This document shows, piece by piece, positions 16,536 through 25,051 of a stretch of DNA of 42,066 nt. The notes below the pieces were generated by a model, which ran no database searches, was not told the origin of the DNA, and worked only from the letters and a program-made list of their open reading frames with translations. The stretch lies in NCBI GenBank assembly GCA_951813625.1, contig CATOTS010000047.1, positions 1 through 42,066 on the forward strand, in the 5' to 3' direction. A program made the position numbers and the translations under genes. The stretch's first letter is position 1. Each line of letters starts with the position of its first letter. The stretch comes from an uncultured Caldilineaceae bacterium. Lineage in GTDB: Bacteria; Chloroflexota; Anaerolineae; Caldilineales; Caldilineaceae.

Positions 16536-17251
16536 TTCGGATAATCGATAGAGAAATTGTGCGCGAACGTTCGTATGCTTTCCCGGCGGACTCGCGCTTG
16601 CCCCAGGTGGCGTCATCCTTGCCGCCGAGACTGCGCCGTGAGGTGCCGGCGATAGAGGATGAACCGAGTGACCTTGTCTTTCTGAGATTCTTCCTGCAGA
16701 GCCGCGTCGCCAGCATCCATACACGGAGCGGCGCAATAGCATGGGACGCAACCGCAGACTGCTGCCTGCAGCTCAGGCACTCCCCCACAGGCTTCTTGCA
16801 TCCTCGGCTGAACCTGCAGCCTACCGGCCAGACTGCTCTGGACGCGACCCTGGCTGCTTCCGACGACTGGCAATCTGGACGGGGCACAAACGGACAACAG
16901 GCAGAAAGGCGGCTTGAGCATGCTGCGATTGCGCATCCAGCGCTTCGGGGCGGCGGCGCCAATGAACTCAATGACAATGGAGATTTTCATGGCCCGCCCG
17001 AGTCCAAGATCGCCTTCCAGCCACCCTTAGATGAGTCGGTCAGGAACGGCGAGAACGGCGAGAACGGCCAGAACGGCCAGTCAGGTCACGGTTACGTCCT
17101 TCTTGCCATCCTGGAACCTGGATCTTCGGAGCCGCATACCATACTGAGCGCCGACACCTACAGCCTGGCTCTTGTGGGGCGATTCCGTCTCCTGGCCGAG
17201 GCGATAGCCGGCTGGATGGGGACCAAAATCGAGATTGTCAGTGCTTCGTGA
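16532..17251 (+). CDS. Hypothetical protein with an NGENGQ repeat segment
   Basis: Unrecognised 239-residue protein. Its ATG overlaps the oligopeptidase stop in ATGA, which suggests translational coupling. The first 150 residues look irregular and low in secondary-structure signal. A short Gly/Asn/Glu repeat follows at about residues 172-182, encoded by four 9-bp repeats. The last 55 residues (GYVLLAILEPGSSEPHTI and then VGRFRLLAEAIAGWMGTKIE) look like a folded domain. The start is supported only by the overlap. It could instead be a decayed gene whose C-terminal domain is the only real part. Confidence 0.45.
   Translation: MIRIIDREIVRERSYAFPADSRLPQVASSLPPRLRREVPAIEDEPSDLVFLRFFLQSRVASIHTRSGAIAWDATADCCLQLRHSPTGFLHPRLNLQPTGQTALDATLAASDDWQSGRGTNGQQAERRLEHAAIAHPALRGGGANELNDNGDFHGPPESKIAFQPPLDESVRNGENGENGQNGQSGHGYVLLAILEPGSSEPHTILSADTYSLALVGRFRLLAEAIAGWMGTKIEIVSAS
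17044..17079 (+). repeat. 9-bp tandem repeat, four units
   Basis: Units GAACGGCGA, GAACGGCGA, GAACGGCCA and GAACGGCCA follow each other in frame and encode the NGENGENGQNGQ segment of the hypothetical protein. Nine-base units keep the frame, so copy number can change without breaking the gene. Confidence 0.9.
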
Positions 17252-17312
17252 GCAGAGAAAAGTGAGCAGGGGCTCCTAGCCCTCCAAATCGCCATTCGCT
17301 TGTACTCTAGCC

Positions 17313-18035
17313 ATGACGCGAATTGCCATGTGGTGCGCGCCGCGCACCATCTCAACCGCGCTGATGCGCGCCTGGGAAAACCGGCCGGACACGGTCGTCA
17401 TCGATGAGCCGTTCTACGCCCACTACCTGCAAGCAACCGGCATCGATCACCCGGGCCGCGACGAGATAATCGCCACCTACGAAACTGAATGGCGCGCTGT
17501 CGCGCGCGGTCTGACGGAGGATCCCCTGCCTCACGGGTCTACCATCAGCTATCAGAAGCAGATGGCACACCACATCCTGGACCACATTGAGTTGGACTGG
17601 GTCGGCAAAGTGACGAACTGCTTTCTGCTGCGCGCCCCGGCCGAGGTCATCACCTCCTACATCAAGGTCCGGCCTGAACCTACACTGCGGGACCTTGGAT
17701 TCCCCCAGCTCTTGCGCCTGTTTGAGGCCGTCCGCTTGCGCACCGGCTCCGTTCCGCCGGTCTTCGACAGCCAGGACGTGCTGCGCGACCCCCGAGACAC
17801 GCTTTCCCGATTGTGCCGGGCCGTGTCGGTGCCCTTCAGTGAACGCATGCTCTCATGGCCTTCCGGACGCCGCGACAGCGATGGCGTTTGGGCGCCCTAC
17901 TGGTACGGGGCTGTCGAAAAATCAACCGGATTCTCCCCGTATCGCCCCAAAGACGAGCCTGTGCCGCCCAACCTTCAGAACCTCCATGTCGAGGCACAGG
18001 AGATATACGGGGAACTCCATCGCTTCCGTCTCTGA
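17313..18035 (+). CDS. Sulfotransferase-like protein paired with a class IV aminotransferase
   Basis: The N-terminus IAMWCAPRTISTALMRAWEN is a P-loop-like phosphosulfate-binding motif (PRTxST, residues 10-15) as in the Sulfotransfer family, followed by VIDEPFYAHYL. In the middle, VGKVTNCFLLRAPAEVITSY corresponds to the strand and helix that normally bind the 3'-phosphate of PAPS. The length of 240 residues suits the short bacterial members. The actual donor and acceptor are unknown. No strong ribosome site precedes ATG 17313. The aminotransferase gene follows 54 nt later. As I recall, related domains occur fused in some eukaryotic aminotransferase-like proteins, which supports a joint function. 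Confidence 0.8.
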   Translation: MTRIAMWCAPRTISTALMRAWENRPDTVVIDEPFYAHYLQATGIDHPGRDEIIATYETEWRAVARGLTEDPLPHGSTISYQKQMAHHILDHIELDWVGKVTNCFLLRAPAEVITSYIKVRPEPTLRDLGFPQLLRLFEAVRLRTGSVPPVFDSQDVLRDPRDTLSRLCRAVSVPFSERMLSWPSGRRDSDGVWAPYWYGAVEKSTGFSPYRPKDEPVPPNLQNLHVEAQEIYGELHRFRL

Positions 18036-18089
18036 GGCCGCGGAGGCGCCCTGAATCGAGCGCGCCGCGCGCCTTCCACAGTTGCGACC

Positions 18090-18995
18090 ATGTTGCAGAA
18101 ATTCTACGAAGCAAACCGCGATCTTCTCGTCAACATCAATGGCCGGCTTGTCCATCGCGATGAGGCCGGAATCAGCCCGTTCGATTCGGCCGTGCAGAAC
18201 GGAGATGCCGTCTGGGAGGGTCTGCGTCTTTACAACGGGCGCATCTTTAAGCTGACAGAGCACCTGACCCGCCTGCAAAAGGGGGCCAAAGCCCTTGCTT
18301 ATCAAGGGGTTCCCACAAGCGACGAGATTGTCGAGCAGCTGCGGCGGACGCTCACGGCCAACGACATGCGCGACAACGTCCATATTCGCCTTACGCTCAG
18401 CCGCGGCGTCAAGTACACCAGCGGCATGGACCCCCGTCTCAATAGCAGCGGAACGACGCTCATAGTCCTGGCCGAGCACAAGCCGCCCGTCTATTCACGC
18501 AGCGGGATTCGTCTGATCACCTCTGCCATTCGCCGCATCCCCCCGGAATGCCTCGATCAGAAGATTCACTCCAGCAACATGCTCAACTCGATTCTGGCAA
18601 AGATTCAGGCCAACGCCGCCGGCGTGGACGATGCCGTCATGCTCGATCTGAACGGGTTCGTCGCCGAAACGAACGCAACCCACCTCTTCATGGTCTGTGA
18701 CAGTACTCTCGCTACCCCCCATACGCATGCCTGCCCTGAGGGGATTACTCGCGCCACCGTGCTCGATCTGTGTCGAGAGCACGGCATCCGCGCGGATGTG
18801 CGCGATATCTCCTTACCCGAACTCTATCATGCCGACGAGCTGTTTTGCACCGGCACGTTGGGCGAACTGTCGCCGGTAATCGAGTTGGATGGGCGGGTCA
18901 TCGGCAACGGCGAGAGCGGCCCCGTCTCCCGGCAACTCAGCCAACTCTATGCCGACCTTACCAGCAGCTCCGGATTCCCGATTCTGCAGGCGTAA
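18090..18995 (+). CDS. Class IV PLP-dependent aminotransferase (branched-chain aminotransferase-like)
   Basis: Fold-type IV aminotransferase of 301 residues. Features include DSAVQNGDAVWEGLRLYNGR (residues 32-51), the PLP lysine in CLDQKIHSSNMLNSILAKIQ (Lys158), and EAxNATHLF-like VAETNATHLFM with Glu193. TPHTHACPEGITRATVLDL is the cofactor-phosphate loop, and CTGTLGELSPV closes the site. It resembles IlvE and D-amino acid aminotransferases, but the SSNML segment after the lysine differs from standard IlvE (KSLNYL), so the amino donor may not be a branched-chain amino acid. It follows the sulfotransferase-like gene and converges on glcF. Confidence 0.88.
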   Translation: MLQKFYEANRDLLVNINGRLVHRDEAGISPFDSAVQNGDAVWEGLRLYNGRIFKLTEHLTRLQKGAKALAYQGVPTSDEIVEQLRRTLTANDMRDNVHIRLTLSRGVKYTSGMDPRLNSSGTTLIVLAEHKPPVYSRSGIRLITSAIRRIPPECLDQKIHSSNMLNSILAKIQANAAGVDDAVMLDLNGFVAETNATHLFMVCDSTLATPHTHACPEGITRATVLDLCREHGIRADVRDISLPELYHADELFCTGTLGELSPVIELDGRVIGNGESGPVSRQLSQLYADLTSSSGFPILQA

Positions 18996-19046
18996 CAAAA
19001 CGCCGATGGCGCGGCCCGTCCCCCCGAGAGGACCACACCGTGGAGT

Positions 19047-19080
19047 CGCTGCCGACCGTTTCCCCGTGCACTCGGCAGCG
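19047..19080. terminator. Hairpin between convergent genes
   Basis: CGCTGCCGA (19047-19055) pairs perfectly with TCGGCAGCG (19072-19080) across a 16-nt loop. It lies about 50 nt after the aminotransferase stop and 147 nt past the glcF stop. It has no T tract, so its role as a bidirectional terminator is only plausible. Confidence 0.35.
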
Positions 19081-19226
19081 GCCCGGACTACCGGCAGATT
19101 CCTGGGAGGAAGGCCTGCGACGGAGCCGCGGAAAGCTGCGTGCCCTGAGGTAGAGAGGCTGGTTATTTCGACCTTGAGAATATGCGGAGCGGGTTAAGCT
19201 GCAGCGAAGAGGACGTAGACGACTGG

Positions 19227-20486
19227 TTAGGAGTTGGTCAGTCCGTTCAGCAGTTCTACCGTGTGGTAGATGGGCAGAGGATTTCCCAGGCGGCGAAGGT
19301 GGTTGTCTATTTGGGTCATGCAGCCAATGTTGCCGGTCACGACCGCCTGCGCGCCGGTACCAAGTATCGCTTCGGCCTTGCGCCGACCCAACTGCGCGGC
19401 GATTTCCGGCTGTTCGATGTTATAACTCCCCGCCGAACCACAACAGATTTCCCCTTCGGGGACCGGCGCCAGGGTCAAATTGGGGATCGTTGAAAGCAAC
19501 CTGCGCGGCGCGTTCGTTACCCCCTGGGCGTGGGCCAGATGGCAGGCGTCGTGATAGGCCACCGTGACCGGCTGTTCGAGCGCGGGCGGCGCTTCGATTC
19601 CCAGTTGGTCCAAAAAGACGGTAATGTCCTGCACTTTGGCTGCAAACTTCGCCGCAGTCTGCTCCTCGGCTTCACCTGCGAATAACAACGGGTACTCGTG
19701 CATCCCGGATCCACAGCCGGCCGCGTTTGTGACAACGGCGTCGCACTCGTTCAGATCGAAAGCGGTGAGATTCCGCCTTGCCAGCGTCCGCGCCTGCGCT
19801 GCGGCGCCGGTGTGCATCGACAACGCGCCGCAGCAACCCTGTCGCGGTGGAATGACAACTTCGACTCCGTTGCGAGTCAGAACGTCGACTGTGGCGCGGT
19901 TGATGCCGGGTGTCAACACCTGTTGTACGCAGCCGCTCAACAACGCCACACGCGCCCGGCGCTTTCCCCTCGCCGGCGAGACGGGCGGCAGGTCCACGCG
20001 CGGCGGCAGCCGGTCCGGAAGCAGATCGAGCATCGTACGCAGCGCCGGCGGGAGGAAGCGCCTGAACACTTTTGTAAAGCGTCCCGTCGCCGCTGCTGCG
20101 CGGAAGCGTCCCGGGTAGGGCAGCGTCTGGTTGGTCAGCGTGCGCGTCAACTCCTGCACGAATGGCCGGCTGCGCTGTTTTTCGGCCATCTCGCGGAAAG
20201 GTGTGAGCAGATCGCCATAGGCAACGCCCGAGGGGCAGGCCGTCACGCAGGCAAGGCAGCCCAGGCAGCGGTCCACGTGGGGGAGCACCTCCTCCTGTGC
20301 CAGTTCTCCTTCCAAGGCCCCTTTCATCAGCACAATGCGCCCGCGCGGCGAGTCCATCTCCTCACCCAGCTCGAGGTATGTAGGGCAGGCTGGCAGGCAG
20401 AAGCCGCAATGCACGCAGCTGGCAACGGCTTCCGCCATGGAGGCCGCCTGTGGGCCGAGAGAATCTACCGGAATCGAGTGACGCAT
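19227..20486 (-). CDS. glcF: Glycolate oxidase iron-sulfur subunit GlcF
   Basis: Electron-transfer subunit of glycolate dehydrogenase. Two 4Fe-4S motifs are present: CVHCGFCLPACP (Cys24, 27, 30, 34) and CLGCLACVTACP (Cys74, 77, 80, 84). Two CCG domains follow, with GCCGALSMHTG and NAAGCGSGMHEY in the first, and YHDACHLAHAQG and ICCGSAGSYN in the second. The length of 419 residues is normal. It is the last gene of the long minus-strand cluster, separated from glcD and glcE by a quinone oxidoreductase gene. The FAD subunits oxidise glycolate (or a similar 2-hydroxy acid) to glyoxylate, and this subunit passes electrons to the respiratory chain. Confidence 0.93.
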   Translation of the reverse strand: MRHSIPVDSLGPQAASMAEAVASCVHCGFCLPACPTYLELGEEMDSPRGRIVLMKGALEGELAQEEVLPHVDRCLGCLACVTACPSGVAYGDLLTPFREMAEKQRSRPFVQELTRTLTNQTLPYPGRFRAAAATGRFTKVFRRFLPPALRTMLDLLPDRLPPRVDLPPVSPARGKRRARVALLSGCVQQVLTPGINRATVDVLTRNGVEVVIPPRQGCCGALSMHTGAAAQARTLARRNLTAFDLNECDAVVTNAAGCGSGMHEYPLLFAGEAEEQTAAKFAAKVQDITVFLDQLGIEAPPALEQPVTVAYHDACHLAHAQGVTNAPRRLLSTIPNLTLAPVPEGEICCGSAGSYNIEQPEIAAQLGRRKAEAILGTGAQAVVTGNIGCMTQIDNHLRRLGNPLPIYHTVELLNGLTNS

Positions 20487-20514
20487 AGGCTGTCAGTAGA
20501 AGAGTGTGTGCGGG

Positions 20515-21483
20515 TCACGTTGTCAGCAGGACCTTGCCCTTAGTCTGGCGTGCCTCCAGGTAGCTATGTGCGCCGCTTGCGTCCTCCAGGGGAAAGGTGC
20601 GGTCAATACGAATCGTGAGTTTCCCTTCAGCGATCCAGTTGAAGACGTCGTTGGCGCGGCCCTCCAGTTCCCCACGCGTCAGCATGTAGGATGCGAGGCT
20701 GGGCCGGGTCACATAGAGCGAGCCTTTCTGGTTGAGGGTCTGCAGGTCGAACGTCGGCACGACGCCGCTGGCCTGGCCAAACAGGACCATATATCCGCGC
20801 GGCTTGAGGCAGTCCAGGCTCTTATCGAATGTGTCGATGCCGACCGAATCGTACACTACCTCGACGCCGGCGCCGTCGGTCAGGTCGCGCACAGCCTCGG
20901 AAAAGTCGACTTCGGTATAGCGGACCGTCTCGTCAGCGCCGGCCGCCTTAGCGATGCGCGCCTTCTCTTCCGTCGAGACCGTACCGATTACGCGAGCCCC
21001 GCGCAACTTGGCAATCTGCACGAGCAGTGCGCCGGTCCCGCCCGCCGCGGCATGGACGAGACATGTGTCCCCTGGTTTGAGCGGGTAGGTGCTGCACGCC
21101 AGGTAATGGGCCGTCAACCCCTGTATCATCGCGGCCGCGCCTCTTTGCGCATCCACGCCGTCGGCCCGCTTGACAAGCACGCTGGACGGCACGATGGCGT
21201 ATTCGGCATACGAGCCGGCCGTCATCCCGTAGGCCACCGCATCGCCCTCCGCCACCTCGGTCACACCTTCTCCGACGGCATCGACGATGCCCGCGCCCTC
21301 AACGCCCGGCGTGAACGGCAGCGGCATGGGATACCAGCCCCTGCGGTGGTAGGTGTCGATAAAGTTGACGCCGGCGACCTCTAATCTCACGCGAGCCTCG
21401 CCCGCGCCTGGCTCTGGAACCGGCAGGTCAACGCTCTGAAGTACCTCGGGTGCGCCGACTTCGTGCACGCGAATCGCTTTCAT
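20515..21483 (-). CDS. qor: Zinc-free quinone oxidoreductase (MDR superfamily)
   Basis: NADPH:quinone reductase-like protein of 322 residues. AGVNFIDTYHRRGWYP is the hallmark of the QOR group. VHAAAGGTGALLVQIAKLRGA is the nucleotide-binding loop (AxxGGxGxxxxQ), and VVYDSVGIDTFDKSL and GYMVLFGQASG follow. The zinc ligands of alcohol dehydrogenases are absent. ATG 21483 has GAGGAGAAA upstream. Its insertion between glcE and glcF is unusual. It may recycle a quinone or reduce an unsaturated carbonyl intermediate, but this is not shown by the sequence. Confidence 0.92.
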   Translation of the reverse strand: MKAIRVHEVGAPEVLQSVDLPVPEPGAGEARVRLEVAGVNFIDTYHRRGWYPMPLPFTPGVEGAGIVDAVGEGVTEVAEGDAVAYGMTAGSYAEYAIVPSSVLVKRADGVDAQRGAAAMIQGLTAHYLACSTYPLKPGDTCLVHAAAGGTGALLVQIAKLRGARVIGTVSTEEKARIAKAAGADETVRYTEVDFSEAVRDLTDGAGVEVVYDSVGIDTFDKSLDCLKPRGYMVLFGQASGVVPTFDLQTLNQKGSLYVTRPSLASYMLTRGELEGRANDVFNWIAEGKLTIRIDRTFPLEDASGAHSYLEARQTKGKVLLTT

Positions 21484-21573
21484 CTGATTTCTCCTCGAAA
21501 CTGCAGTCTTGCAATTGCGGATGATTGCGGGAACTCATTCCCTTCGTATCGGTGAAGTTGATGGAAGCTGTAG

Positions 21574-22722
21574 TTAGTAGCCACCGAACTTGCCCGCCGG
21601 ATCCAGTGAGGCGGCGACGCGCCGCAAGAATGGATTCTGCAGCGGTTTGCCCAAGACGGGCCCTTTGCCGTCGTCAGGCGAGTGTTTCTGCGCCGGGCTG
21701 ATAAGCTGAATGCCGCGCAAATCCTGGCTTAACAGGAGGTCATTCAGGTTTGGCGTGCCAGCGGTCGCGTCACCATTGGGCCAGCCGAGCCACAGCAGAT
21801 TACCGCCCACACTGTAACGCCGCGCTGCCCCTTCGCCGGTGGAGAGCGCCTCCTCCAGCGCGGTGATCCGCCGCGGGGTCAACGGCACTCTCACCAACCC
21901 AACGTCTTCCGGCAACCAAGCCATTGCGCGCGTCTGCTGCCACAGGTCGTCCTCATCCCGGCCAAGCAGCGCATCAATACTGCGCGGCGCGTTCTCGCCC
22001 GCAGACACCAAAGCCCGCAAGGCCTGAACCCGCTGTTCCAGCGTTGCGTCCAGCCCGCCGATGCGTACCCAGAGCGTCCAGCCACCGTCCGATGGCCCAA
22101 AGTCGACCGCATGAAGATCGATCTGGCCTCCGGTCACCGCGTGCAGCGAAGAAAGCAGATCGGTGAGCGAGTCAAAATCAGCGGTGACCGTTGCAAAAGC
22201 GGGGGGCTGCGGAAAGACCTTGAAGGTGAGTTCCGTAAGAACGCCCAGGCGGCCCAAGCTGCCCACGAAAAGCTTGGGGAAATCGAAACCGGCCGCGTTC
22301 TTTACAACTGCGCCGCCGCCCCGCACCTCCTGCCCCCGTCCGTCGACGAAGCGCATGCCGATCAGAAAGTCGCGCACGCCGCCGTAGCGGTAGCGGCCCG
22401 AACCGCTCAGGCCGGCGGCAACCGTTCCCCCCAGCGTCGCCCCTCGCGCCGCGAACGGTGGGTCAAAGGGAAGGTACTGGCCCCGTTCCGCCAGCATCGC
22501 CTCGACATCGGCAACCGGGGTTCCGGCGCGGGCCGTAAACGTGTACTCATCCGCCTGATATTCGACCACTCCGCTCAACCCGGACAGATTCAGTGCCAGT
22601 GCGTCACTTGCGGGACAGTTGGTCGACAAGGCCGGCTTGGAGCCGCCGCCTAGCACGTGCACGCGCCCCGCCGTCCGCACACCTTCCTGAATTTCAGCAA
22701 CCGTCGAGACTGCTTCCACCAC
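21574..22722 (-). CDS. glcE: Glycolate oxidase FAD-binding subunit GlcE
   Basis: Second FAD-binding subunit of glycolate dehydrogenase, 382 residues. The PCMH-type FAD fold shows VHVLGGGSKPAL, YTFTARAGTPVADVEAMLAE and LPFDPPFAARGATLGGTVAA, followed by GSGRYRYGGVRDFLIGMRFV and KNAAGFDFPKLFVGSLGRLG, which are close to the GlcE pattern. The start is GTG 22722 with a weak ribosome site; a nearby GTG three bases later is possible. It follows glcD after a 100-nt gap and precedes qor. With GlcD and GlcF it should form a membrane-associated complex. Confidence 0.92.
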   Translation of the reverse strand: MVEAVSTVAEIQEGVRTAGRVHVLGGGSKPALSTNCPASDALALNLSGLSGVVEYQADEYTFTARAGTPVADVEAMLAERGQYLPFDPPFAARGATLGGTVAAGLSGSGRYRYGGVRDFLIGMRFVDGRGQEVRGGGAVVKNAAGFDFPKLFVGSLGRLGVLTELTFKVFPQPPAFATVTADFDSLTDLLSSLHAVTGGQIDLHAVDFGPSDGGWTLWVRIGGLDATLEQRVQALRALVSAGENAPRSIDALLGRDEDDLWQQTRAMAWLPEDVGLVRVPLTPRRITALEEALSTGEGAARRYSVGGNLLWLGWPNGDATAGTPNLNDLLLSQDLRGIQLISPAQKHSPDDGKGPVLGKPLQNPFLRRVAASLDPAGKFGGY

Positions 22723-22822
22723 GGGCCTACGATCCCCGACCCGGCTGCAACCGAACAGCCATTACCGGTTGTACGCCAAGTCGATTCCTTCGAACAATAG
22801 CAACACGCCGCAATTGACGTCC

Positions 22823-24268
22823 CTAATCCCGAAAAATTAGGCCGGCCTTCTCCAGCGGATGCGGGCCGACATGCGCCAGCGATTCGGCTTCGCCCGACGG
22901 CAGCATCTTGCCCCGATTGGCCAGGGACTTGCCGTCCACACTGCGACGCACATCCTCCATCGCCTGCATCTCGGTGGGCCCGTACATTTTGGGCAGAAAG
23001 GCGAGCTTTTCCATGCCAACACCGTGCTCGCCCGTGATTGAACCGCCCAAATCTACGCACAGTTCGAGGATTTCTCCGGCCAGCTCCTCGGCACGTTCCA
23101 GCGCACCCTCCTCGCGTCCGTCGAACAGGATCAGGGGGTGTAGATTCCCATCGCCGGCGTGGAAAACGTTGGCCACCTCGATGCCGTAGCTGTCGCTGAG
23201 CCGGTCGATCTCAGCCAGCGCGTCACCCAGCCGGCTGCGCGGCACGACACCATCCTGAACGATGTAGTCGGGGGCCAGCCGTCCCACCGCCGAAAAAGCC
23301 GCCTTGCGACCCTTCCAGATGCGGGCGCGCTCGTCCGCGGTCTGCGCGATGCGTACCTCTACCGGGGCGGTCTCTTCGATGATCTGCATCAGTTGGGCGA
23401 ATTCGGCATCGACCGCGCTGTCTTCGCCTTCCAGCTCGACGATCAGCAGCGCCGGCGTGGTCGGATACCCGGCTTTGGCGCCCACTTCGGCTGCTTTGAT
23501 TGCAAGCGCATCCATGATCTCGATCGCGCCCGGAAGCAGGCCGGAAGCAACCACCGCGGTGACCGCGTCGCCGGCCGCGTGCAGCGAGTTATACGCGGCC
23601 AGCACGGTGCGATATGACTGCGGGATCGGCAGCAAGCGCAGTGTGATCTCCAAGGCCACGCCGAACAGCCCTTCGCTGCCGACGAAAAATCCGGGCAGGT
23701 CTGGGCCGATGCCCTCCAGGCTTTCGCTGCCCAGTTCAGCGATCTCGCCGTCAGGAAGCACAACGGTCATTCCCAGCACATGGTTGCTGGTCATGCCATA
23801 CTTCAGGCAGTGCGCGCCGCCCGAGTTGAATGCGACGTTGCCTCCAATCGTGCAAATCGACTGGCTCGAAGGGTCCGGGGCGTAGTAGAGGCCGTGGGGC
23901 TTGGCAGCGTCAGATACCTTGAGATTGACGACGCCCGGTTCGACGACCGCGATGCGTTCCTCCGGGTCGAGCCGCAGGATCCGGTCCAGGCGGTTGAGCG
24001 CAATCACGATGCCGTCGGCGATCGGCAGCGAACCGCCGGACAGACTGGTGCCGCTGCCCCTGGCCACAAAGGGAACGTCGTAGGCGTGACAGAGGCGGAT
24101 GGTCTCGATCACCTCTTCGCTACTTTCGGCGAGGACCACTGCTGCCGGCCTCTGTTGAAATGCCGTCAGCGCGTCCGACTCGTACGCCATCAGTTGACCT
24201 GGGCGGGTCAAAAGGCGCTCTTCCGAATAGAGGCCCGCCAGCTCCTGCATCAGGGGATGAACGCTCAC
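22823..24268 (-). CDS. glcD: Glycolate oxidase catalytic subunit GlcD (FAD-linked)
   Basis: FAD-dependent 2-hydroxy-acid dehydrogenase of 481 residues. The FAD domain has PFVARGSGTSLSGGSLPIA and VVEPGVVNL, then TIGGNVAFNSGGAHCLKYG and FFVGSEGLFGVALEITLRLL. The C-terminal cap has NVFHAGDGNLHPLILFD and GSITGEHGVGMEKLAFLP, with the conserved His residues of the GlcD/D-lactate dehydrogenase group. The ATG overlaps the stop of xdhC in ATGA, so glcD is translationally coupled to the molybdenum-enzyme genes. GlcD, GlcE and GlcF together are diagnostic for glycolate oxidase, although related complexes oxidise other 2-hydroxy acids. Confidence 0.95.
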   Translation of the reverse strand: MSVHPLMQELAGLYSEERLLTRPGQLMAYESDALTAFQQRPAAVVLAESSEEVIETIRLCHAYDVPFVARGSGTSLSGGSLPIADGIVIALNRLDRILRLDPEERIAVVEPGVVNLKVSDAAKPHGLYYAPDPSSQSICTIGGNVAFNSGGAHCLKYGMTSNHVLGMTVVLPDGEIAELGSESLEGIGPDLPGFFVGSEGLFGVALEITLRLLPIPQSYRTVLAAYNSLHAAGDAVTAVVASGLLPGAIEIMDALAIKAAEVGAKAGYPTTPALLIVELEGEDSAVDAEFAQLMQIIEETAPVEVRIAQTADERARIWKGRKAAFSAVGRLAPDYIVQDGVVPRSRLGDALAEIDRLSDSYGIEVANVFHAGDGNLHPLILFDGREEGALERAEELAGEILELCVDLGGSITGEHGVGMEKLAFLPKMYGPTEMQAMEDVRRSVDGKSLANRGKMLPSGEAESLAHVGPHPLEKAGLIFRD

Positions 24269-25029
24269 TTACTCTCCCCCTTACGGTTGCGGACCTGCAT
24301 GATCTCGGCGATGATCGAGAGCGCGATCTCACCGGGGCTGCGGGCGCCCAGGTCCAGCCCGATCGGCGCGTGGATGCGAGCGATCTGCTCTTCGCTGACA
24401 CCTGCCGCCTGTAGTGCTGTGACGCGCTTGGCGTGCGTGCGCCGCGAGCCAAGCGCGCCGACGTAGCCGACAGAATGATTCAGCGCGCAGATCAGCGCGG
24501 GCGTATCCAGCTTTTCGTCGTGCGTCAGGGTGACGACGTAGGTCGATTCGTTCAGTGTCATCTCCCGCAAAGCGTCCTCGGGCCAGCTTTGAATCAGTTC
24601 ATCCACGTGGCCAAAGCGATCTTGGGTGGCGAAGATTGTGCGGGCGTCGACGACGACAGTGCGCAGCCCGAGTTCGCGGGCAAAGGTGACGAGAGGAATG
24701 GCGATGTGCACTGCGCCCACGATCACCAGCACCTCCTGCGGCGCGTGAACATCGATCAGGAGATCCCAATCCGACGCTTCGATCGAAAGCGAAACGCGTG
24801 TAGGCTTGCGCGCTTCCAGCGCGGCTTCGGCATGGGCGATGGCCGCTTGATCCAACGCCGGGCTGCCCAGTGTCCCCACTGAATTGAGCGCGGAGCCGCA
24901 CTCGTCCGGCGTGTTTGCCCGCTGCACCAGTAGCTTGCTGCCGATTTCGGGTCCGCCCAGCGTTGTGACGACCGCGCACAATTCATCTTGCCGTATCGCT
25001 TGCGCGAGCGCGTCGAATAGTTCAGCCAC
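24265..25029 (-). CDS. XdhC-family maturation factor, C-terminal Rossmann half
   Basis: XdhC-like proteins bind molybdenum cofactor and help load or sulfurate it before insertion into xanthine-dehydrogenase-type enzymes. The GTG at 25029 is preceded by AGGAAGAG, giving 254 residues; longer versions from upstream starts lack support. LVIVGAVHIAIPLVTFAREL is the Rossmann motif, followed by VVVDARTIFATQDRF, STYVVTLTHDEKLD, VGYVGALGSRRTHAKRV and IGLDLGARSPGEIALSI, all typical of XdhC_C. The usual GAGHVA turn is GAVHIA here (residues 105-110). The N-terminal XdhC_CoxI domain is encoded separately just upstream, so the two gene products probably work as a pair (CoxF/CoxI-like). Confidence 0.88.
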   Translation of the reverse strand: MAELFDALAQAIRQDELCAVVTTLGGPEIGSKLLVQRANTPDECGSALNSVGTLGSPALDQAAIAHAEAALEARKPTRVSLSIEASDWDLLIDVHAPQEVLVIVGAVHIAIPLVTFARELGLRTVVVDARTIFATQDRFGHVDELIQSWPEDALREMTLNESTYVVTLTHDEKLDTPALICALNHSVGYVGALGSRRTHAKRVTALQAAGVSEEQIARIHAPIGLDLGARSPGEIALSIIAEIMQVRNRKGESK

Positions 25030-25051
25030 TTTTCTCTTCCTGTCGCCGCCG

